Source: Bacillus multifaciens
GTDB lineage: Bacteria > Bacillota > Bacilli > Bacillales > Bacillaceae_G
Direction of reading: 5' to 3'
Length of the DNA stretch: 35,992 nucleotides
NCBI RefSeq assembly: GCF_030756675.1
Contig: NZ_JAVBXD010000041.1
Location: forward strand, 1-35,992
Shown piece after piece: positions 31,666 through 35,992 of this stretch; within the stretch, counting starts at the first letter, position 1; each line of letters starts with the position of its first letter. The notes beneath the pieces are model-generated. The model ran no database searches. It was given only the letters and a program-made list of their open reading frames with translations, and was not told the DNA's origin. The translations under genes were made by a program, and so were the position numbers.

Positions 31666-33114
31666 TTAAGCTGCTTCTTTTTGAGAAGAATTACTTCCCT
31701 TCTTTTCTGTTCTTTTTGCTAAAATAATCGTTACTGCAAAAGCAATGATAAAGGAAATCACCATTCCGATCACATAAGGAATAATGCAGTCTGGTCTAAT
31801 CGAAATAATACCAGGTAAACCAGCGGCTCCTAGTGAAATTGCTTTTACCTTATAAAAGGTTATAAAAGCAGATGCAACTCCTGAACCTATAATAGCTCCT
31901 ATAAACGGATATCTTAGTTTTAAATTAACACCAAACATCGCTGGCTCTGTAATACCTAAAAGTGCTGAAATTCCAGCTGCTGACGCAACGCCTTTCACTT
32001 TCTTATCTCTTGTAATAAGAAAAACCGCAAGAGTTGCTGCACCTTGTGCAACGTTAGACATTGTTGCAATTGCGAATATGAATGAACCGCCTGTTTTTGC
32101 AACGTCAGCTAGTAGTTGCGTTTCGACTGCAATAAAACTATGATGCATGCCAGTAATCACTATTGGTGCATAAAGGAATCCGAAAATCCCACCGCCAATG
32201 AATCCAGTTGTATCGTATAACCAAACAATTCCATCTGTTAACAGATTTCCCGCATAACGTGTAATTGGCCCTACTGCTGTAAATGTTAATAAACCTGTAA
32301 TAAAAATCGTTAATAAAGGTGTAAAAAGATTATCAAGTGCTGTCGGAATTACTCTTCGTAAATATGTTTCTAATTTTGCTAGAATAAATGATGACACAAG
32401 AACTGGTAATACTGTACCTTGATATCCTACTTTTTCAATAGTTATACCAAATATATGCCAAGCAGGTACTTTATCAGCCACCAAAGCTGCCCCATACCCA
32501 TATCCATTCAATAAATCAGGATGGACCATTAACATACCAAGAGCTGCCCCAAGATAAGGATTTCCTCCAAATCGTTGTGTTGCTGAAAACCCAATTAAAA
32601 TTGGTAAGAATACGAATGCTGCATTTGCAAATGTATTAATAAGTGCTGCTAAATCTGTTATTTGAGGATTCGCTTCTACTAATGACTTCCCTGCAATAAA
32701 TAAATCTTTTGCTGTTAATAGATTATTAATCCCCATTAATAATCCGCCAGCTACAATAGCGGGAATAATAGGAACGAAAATATCTGAAAGCATTTTTACA
32801 AATTGTTGTAGCGGATTTAATTTCTTTGTTCCAGCGGCTTTCACATCTTTTGTAGACATCTCAGAAAGCTCTGTTAATTTCGCCAATTCTTTATACACTT
32901 CGTTTACAGTTCCTGAACCAATAATAACTTGAAACTGTCCACCCGTAGAAAAAGTTCCCTTCACCGTATCCATACTATCAAGTTTCTTTTGATCAACTTT
33001 TCCTTCATCATGTAACACTAAACGTAAGCGGGTTGAACAGTGTGCTGCTGCTGATACATTCTCTTTACCGCCAATTGCTTCCAAAATTTCTTTTGCGATT
33101 TGATTGTAGTTCAT
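31666..33114 (-). CDS. scrA: sucrose PTS transporter, EIIBC
   Basis: A 482-aa protein with an N-terminal EIIB domain (phospho-acceptor Cys26 in HCSTRLRLVL) and, after a linker, an EIIC domain with about ten membrane helices (about 105-465). A GITEPAMFGVNLK motif is present. No EIIA domain is fused, so a Crr-type EIIA-Glc must be supplied elsewhere. It takes up and phosphorylates sucrose; the specificity is inferred from ScrB/ScrK partners. Start behind GGGGGAG. Its promoter contains two operators. Confidence 0.94.
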   Translation of the reverse strand: MNYNQIAKEILEAIGGKENVSAAAHCSTRLRLVLHDEGKVDQKKLDSMDTVKGTFSTGGQFQVIIGSGTVNEVYKELAKLTELSEMSTKDVKAAGTKKLNPLQQFVKMLSDIFVPIIPAIVAGGLLMGINNLLTAKDLFIAGKSLVEANPQITDLAALINTFANAAFVFLPILIGFSATQRFGGNPYLGAALGMLMVHPDLLNGYGYGAALVADKVPAWHIFGITIEKVGYQGTVLPVLVSSFILAKLETYLRRVIPTALDNLFTPLLTIFITGLLTFTAVGPITRYAGNLLTDGIVWLYDTTGFIGGGIFGFLYAPIVITGMHHSFIAVETQLLADVAKTGGSFIFAIATMSNVAQGAATLAVFLITRDKKVKGVASAAGISALLGITEPAMFGVNLKLRYPFIGAIIGSGVASAFITFYKVKAISLGAAGLPGIISIRPDCIIPYVIGMVISFIIAFAVTIILAKRTEKKGSNSSQKEAA

Positions 33115-33128
33115 AATGCTCCCCCTTT

Positions 33129-33199
33129 ATTATAGTATTTTTTGGAACCGGTTCCAAATGTAAGTTAATAAAAAACCAGCCCTTTGGAACCGGTTTCAA
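33129..33199 (-). promoter_or_regulatory. scrA promoter with two ScrR operators
   Basis: On the minus strand TTGGAA (33152-33157) and TATAAT (33129-33134), 17 bp apart, form the promoter. Operator O1, TTTGGAACCGGTTCCAAA (33141-33158), is a perfect palindrome covering the -35. Operator O2, TTTGGAACCGGTTTCAA (33183-33199), has one mismatch and lies 42 bp upstream centre to centre, four helical turns, on the same DNA face, which suits cooperative binding of one tetramer or two dimers. Confidence 0.88.
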
Positions 33200-33218
33200 T
33201 TAGATTATATGACTGCTT

Positions 33219-34202
33219 TTATATATTGTCAACGCTTTCTCTTTCAATTATTTCATATTTTGATATTGAAATTTTCTCTATCTCTTCTTCATTTATGAGC
33301 TTTACAATATTTCTAGCTGCCCTTTGTCCAACTTCCTTGTAATAAAATTTCACAGTCGTTACTGCGGGATGAATCACTCCTGTTACTTGATATCCACCAA
33401 ATCCAGTAATAGATACATCTTCGGGTACTCGTAAACCTTTCATATATGCCGCTTTTAATGCACCGAGGGCAATGTTATCTGTTGCACACACTAAAATAGA
33501 AGGATGAAATTCTTCGATAATCTCCGATGCTGTTTGAATCGCGTCTTCAATATTAAAACTTGTTTCATAATATTTCACTTCACAATCCGCTTTTGTACCT
33601 ATCGCCTTTTTGAATCCCTGCTTTCGGTTTACACCAACTGCAATGTCATGTTCTGTTACACCTAAATAACCGATTCTTCTATGCCCTTTTTCAAGGATAT
33701 ATTGTCCGATTTGATAAGCCGCTCCGTAATCATCATGAATGAAACTGTACACTTCATTATGCTGTTGTCCAACAAGTAATACTGGTATATCAATTTTGCG
33801 AAAAGCTTCTATATGCTGATCAGTAATTTGAGTAGCCAATAAAATAATCCCTGCAACTTTTTGATTTGCCAATGTATAAATGCTTTCAATTTCCCGTTCT
33901 AAATCTTGATTGGAATTGGATATTAACATTTGATAGTTTAGTTCTTTCAACTGCTCATCTATGCCGATTAATGTTAACGATGAAGCATAGGAATCCAAAC
34001 GTGGTACGATTGTACCAATAATATTTGTTTTCTTTGCCTTTAAACTTTGAGCAAACGTATTAGGAACATATCCCGTTTCTTGAATCGCACGCTTAATTTT
34101 CTCCTTTGTCACATCACTAACAGAACCGCCATTCAAATAACGAGAAACTGTACTCTTTGCAACCCCCGCTATTTGAGCGATATCAGAAATTGTTTTTTTC
34201 AT
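33219..34202 (-). CDS. scrR: sucrose operon repressor (LacI family)
   Basis: This 327-aa protein starts with the LacI HTH (TISDIAQIAGVAKSTVSRYL), then hinge (FAQSLKAKKTNIIGTIVPRL) and a sugar-binding sensor domain (VCATDNIALGALKAAY, SITGFGGYQVT). It is 104 bp upstream of scrA, and the two operators lie between. It should release them when sucrose-6-phosphate or fructose accumulates. All four scr genes run in the same direction. The intergenic palindromes are beyond its stop, so it is not obviously autoregulated. Confidence 0.93.
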   Translation of the reverse strand: MKKTISDIAQIAGVAKSTVSRYLNGGSVSDVTKEKIKRAIQETGYVPNTFAQSLKAKKTNIIGTIVPRLDSYASSLTLIGIDEQLKELNYQMLISNSNQDLEREIESIYTLANQKVAGIILLATQITDQHIEAFRKIDIPVLLVGQQHNEVYSFIHDDYGAAYQIGQYILEKGHRRIGYLGVTEHDIAVGVNRKQGFKKAIGTKADCEVKYYETSFNIEDAIQTASEIIEEFHPSILVCATDNIALGALKAAYMKGLRVPEDVSITGFGGYQVTGVIHPAVTTVKFYYKEVGQRAARNIVKLINEEEIEKISISKYEIIERESVDNI

Positions 34203-34345
34203 TCTTTCATCTCCATCTTCATATACGATTGTTAATCATATCATCTGTTTTTATTCTAGTCTCCTATGTTGAAAAATAAAAGTTATATATACCTTTCTAT
34301 ATAAATCCAAATTAAAAAACCAACATAAAACCATTCTTTTTCATT

Positions 34346-34474
34346 GGGCGAGAGCATCTGGCCATACATAGAAGCGGTCAGTACCCTTTCCTGCCACATG
34401 CAAAGTAAAACAAAGAGAGAAAGCACGTGCGGTTCCTTTTCTTCTGCATAGCCGCAATCTAGATGTCGAAAAAT
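34346..34474 (-). repeat. dispersed intergenic repeat, copy C (inverted)
   Basis: The reverse complement begins TTTTTCGACATCTAGATTGC and ends GGCCAGATGCTCTCG, matching the ends of copy B (25168-25303) and, less well, copy A. The copy lies in the gap between scrR and the membrane-protein gene at 34753, a region without genes apart from a candidate regulatory site near 34650-34710. Confidence 0.75.
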
Positions 34475-34643
34475 GAAAATGGATTCATATACTGACAAAG
34501 CTCCTATACATTTAGATATAATTAGTATATATAAATGTAATTCAAAAAATAGACGAGGGTGTCTTAACGCTCATCAAGGTTTAAAACAAAATGAGAAAAC
34601 AAGTACAAAACACATCCGCATTCCCACACTCCGAAAACCCAAC

Positions 34644-34709
34644 CTTACAATTTTGTAAGATTAATGTAACAATTAGGAATTGTTCCTAATTTATGTTTTT
34701 CTGTAAAAT
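34644..34709 (+). promoter_or_regulatory. candidate promoter with two palindromes
   Basis: CTTACAA-TT-TTGTAAG (34644-34659) and ATTAGGAA-TTG-TTCCTAAT (34672-34690) are two perfect dyads 12 bp apart. TTGTTC (34680-34685), inside the second dyad, and TAAAAT (34704-34709) form a weak sigma-A promoter with an 18-bp spacer. The dyad over the -35 would suit a repressor. The regulator is unknown. Confidence 0.5.
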
Positions 34710-34752
34710 AATAGATATAAAGCATTCACATTATTATTCAGGGGGAACAATC

Positions 34753-35445
34753 GTGAAAAAGGGCATCATCGTACTAGCAATCTTATACATATTCTTAACT
34801 GTACAAACAATCTCTTCACTTTTTGGAAAGGAACATTATAACGACGCTGTAAACAAGCTAAAAGAAACAAAAGCAGTGTCTTCTTTTCAAACAGCGAAAG
34901 ATGGTGTGATTTTATTAAAAGGAAACATAACAACTGAACAACCAGTTACAGATGAAACAAAAATAAATAAAGAGTTTGCTTTACTCGAAAAAAAATCATA
35001 TAGAAGAAAAAAAGCAAGTTGGAAAACTACAGATACAGAAAAACACATTCCTGCGCATCTTTCTGTAAATGGTGAATCACTACCTACTCTAAACGAAAAA
35101 GAAGTTCGATTGGCACTCGAGCCAATTCTACTTTCTTCAAAAGACATTACTACGACTGAAGAGTATACGTTAAAAAAAGACGATACACAATTAACAATAC
35201 ATAGTAAAGGGTATCGCTATCACGGGATTGAAAATAACACGGAAGCTCTCATTTTTGGAGTTAAAAAAGGAAACACACTTGAAGGATATAATGGTTCTGA
35301 AATTATAGTAGGAAAAACGAAAGAAGAAATCACAAAAAATATGAAAATGAAAACACTCGCCGAAAAATATGCACCATTTGCTTGGCTCATTTTCACACTT
35401 ATCCTTGTTGGTTACGGTGTACAGCGGTTTCGGAAAAAGAAATAA
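34753..35445 (+). CDS. unknown protein with one N- and one C-terminal membrane helix, GTG start
   Basis: The 230-aa protein has an N-terminal helix (IIVLAILYIFLTVQTISSLF), an extracytosolic-type middle region of about 170 residues (VILLKGNITTEQPVTDETKI; EKKSYRRKKASW; ENNTEALIFGVKKGNTL) and a C-terminal helix (FAWLIFTLILVGYGVQRFRKKK). The arrangement recalls the bacterial TMEM43-like or GIDE/BAM-like proteins, but I cannot confirm this. GTG at 34753 follows AGGGGG by about 6-7 bases. A decayed paralog lies on the far side of the sucrose operon. It may form an operon with the next gene, 76 bp on. Confidence 0.7.
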   Translation: MKKGIIVLAILYIFLTVQTISSLFGKEHYNDAVNKLKETKAVSSFQTAKDGVILLKGNITTEQPVTDETKINKEFALLEKKSYRRKKASWKTTDTEKHIPAHLSVNGESLPTLNEKEVRLALEPILLSSKDITTTEEYTLKKDDTQLTIHSKGYRYHGIENNTEALIFGVKKGNTLEGYNGSEIIVGKTKEEITKNMKMKTLAEKYAPFAWLIFTLILVGYGVQRFRKKK

Positions 35446-35521
35446 ATTTTTACAAATATGACAGTTCCAAACGCTATTGATACCAACAAATTATTTACCA
35501 ATAATTAGGAGGATTAATTTT

Positions 35522-35887
35522 ATGATTGATGGAACTGATGTAGAAGCTATGCCTGTATTTTTTGGGAGAATATATTATAGTGTTTTATTTATCTTTTTAA
35601 TCATTGGTATTTTAAATTGTTATCAATTTAAAAAAGATAAATTCAAAACGAAATTGAATATCTTAAATTTAATCTTTATTGTTTCAATTCCAGTTGTTTC
35701 TTTACTTAATTCAATTAGTCGAGAGGGTAACGAATATGATCATTTTATGTATTCTTTAAAACAGTTTGATATATGGGCTATATATGCAATGATAGGCTAT
35801 TTGTATATAATTATTCATTTCTTTTACAGTCTTTACGAGCTTGGATTTTCAAAAGAATCTTTATACCAAAAAAAGCCTAAAGGTTAA
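35522..35887 (+). CDS. unknown small membrane protein, 121 aa
   Basis: Three membrane helices are visible (FFGRIYYSVLFIFLIIGILN, LNILNLIFIVSIPVVSLL and IWAIYAMIGYLYIIIHFFYSL) with basic loops (QFKKDKFKTK) and tail (YQKKPKG). AGGAGG lies 8-9 bases before the ATG at 35522, a strong site. I do not recognise the family. It follows the preceding membrane protein gene in the same direction, and a terminator overlaps its stop. Confidence 0.7.
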   Translation: MIDGTDVEAMPVFFGRIYYSVLFIFLIIGILNCYQFKKDKFKTKLNILNLIFIVSIPVVSLLNSISREGNEYDHFMYSLKQFDIWAIYAMIGYLYIIIHFFYSLYELGFSKESLYQKKPKG

Positions 35888-35898
35888 ACCTTTAGGCT
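35874..35898 (+). terminator. hairpin overlapping the stop codon
   Basis: AGCCTAAAGGTT and AACCTTTAGGCT pair directly around the TAA stop of the 121-aa gene. It has no T-run of its own and stands immediately before the next terminator, so it may aid 3'-end formation. Confidence 0.55.
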
Positions 35899-35935
35899 CA
35901 GGCTGTGGAGAAAGCCTTCTCCACAGCCTGTTTTT
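35899..35935 (+). terminator. very strong terminator
   Basis: A perfect 14-bp stem (CAGGCTGTGGAGAA at 35899-35912, TTCTCCACAGCCTG at 35917-35930) with an AGCC loop and then TTTTTGTGT. It ends the preceding membrane protein gene(s). Confidence 0.93.
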
Positions 35936-35940
35936 GTGTC

Positions 35941-35992
35941 TGAACATCTTTTTATCTGTCAACACTGATAAAAAAGATGCAAAGGAGCGATG
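35941..35992 (+). other. hairpin and possible start of a gene at the window edge
   Basis: CATCTTTTTATC and GATAAAAAAGATG form an imperfect hairpin, followed by AAAGGAG and ATG as the last three bases (35990-35992). The ribosome site is only 2 bases from the ATG, so the real start may lie outside. The gene cannot be judged. Confidence 0.3.

Overview
The window is low-GC Firmicute chromosome and looks like the Bacillus cereus group. Supporting signs are AAGGAGG-type ribosome sites, several TTG/GTG starts, a perfect PlcR-box match, B. cereus-type dispersed intergenic repeats, and blocks whose order matches Bacillus subtilis (cspD-ypzA-ypeQ-ypeP...ypdQ and yhfH-yhfI-lplJ-lcfB). No rRNA, tRNA, CRISPR or prophage was seen.

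Layout. 1-7.4 kb: mostly minus-strand genes for a YdcF/DUF218 protein, a MATE exporter with its own MerR activator and a textbook 19-bp-spacer MerR promoter, an orphan two-helix membrane protein, an acetate-type Na+/solute symporter with its DUF485 partner, and a fatty acid hydroxylase/sterol desaturase-type membrane enzyme. 8-17 kb: a cold shock protein, a small DUF2564-like protein and a giant secreted bifunctional autolysin (six PA14-like modules in two tandem 386-residue units, glucosaminidase, SH3, amidase). These are followed by a 58-aa GTG-start zinc-finger-like protein, a YpeP RNase H-like protein, QueT behind a preQ1-I riboswitch, an aldose-1-epimerase-like protein, YpdQ and an EamA transporter. 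17.3-19.5 kb: an IS1182-like element lies between the N-terminal part of a sulfate-binding lipoprotein gene (sbp) and the tail of a different gene, so DNA has been lost or rearranged there.

19.7-24.7 kb: the fatty-acid/lipoate cluster (lcfB, lplJ, yhfI, yhfH) and a LacI-type regulator with an operator palindrome. 24.7-28.9 kb: a repeat-rich intergenic region, a polysaccharide deacetylase, a chemoreceptor and, divergent from it, a 26-codon gene for a strongly amphipathic leaderless peptide. A perfect PlcR box lies between the last two. 29.1-34.2 kb: a complete sucrose operon (scrR, scrA, scrB, scrK) with two LacI-type operators 42 bp apart. A decayed copy and an intact copy of one membrane-protein gene lie on either side of it. 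34.7-36 kb: two membrane proteins of unknown function and strong terminators; a possible start codon is the last triplet.

The most interesting candidates are the PlcR-box-linked delta-lysin/PSM-like peptide, the paralog pair around the sucrose operon, the IS-associated loss of sulfate uptake DNA, and the duplicated PA14 autolysin.
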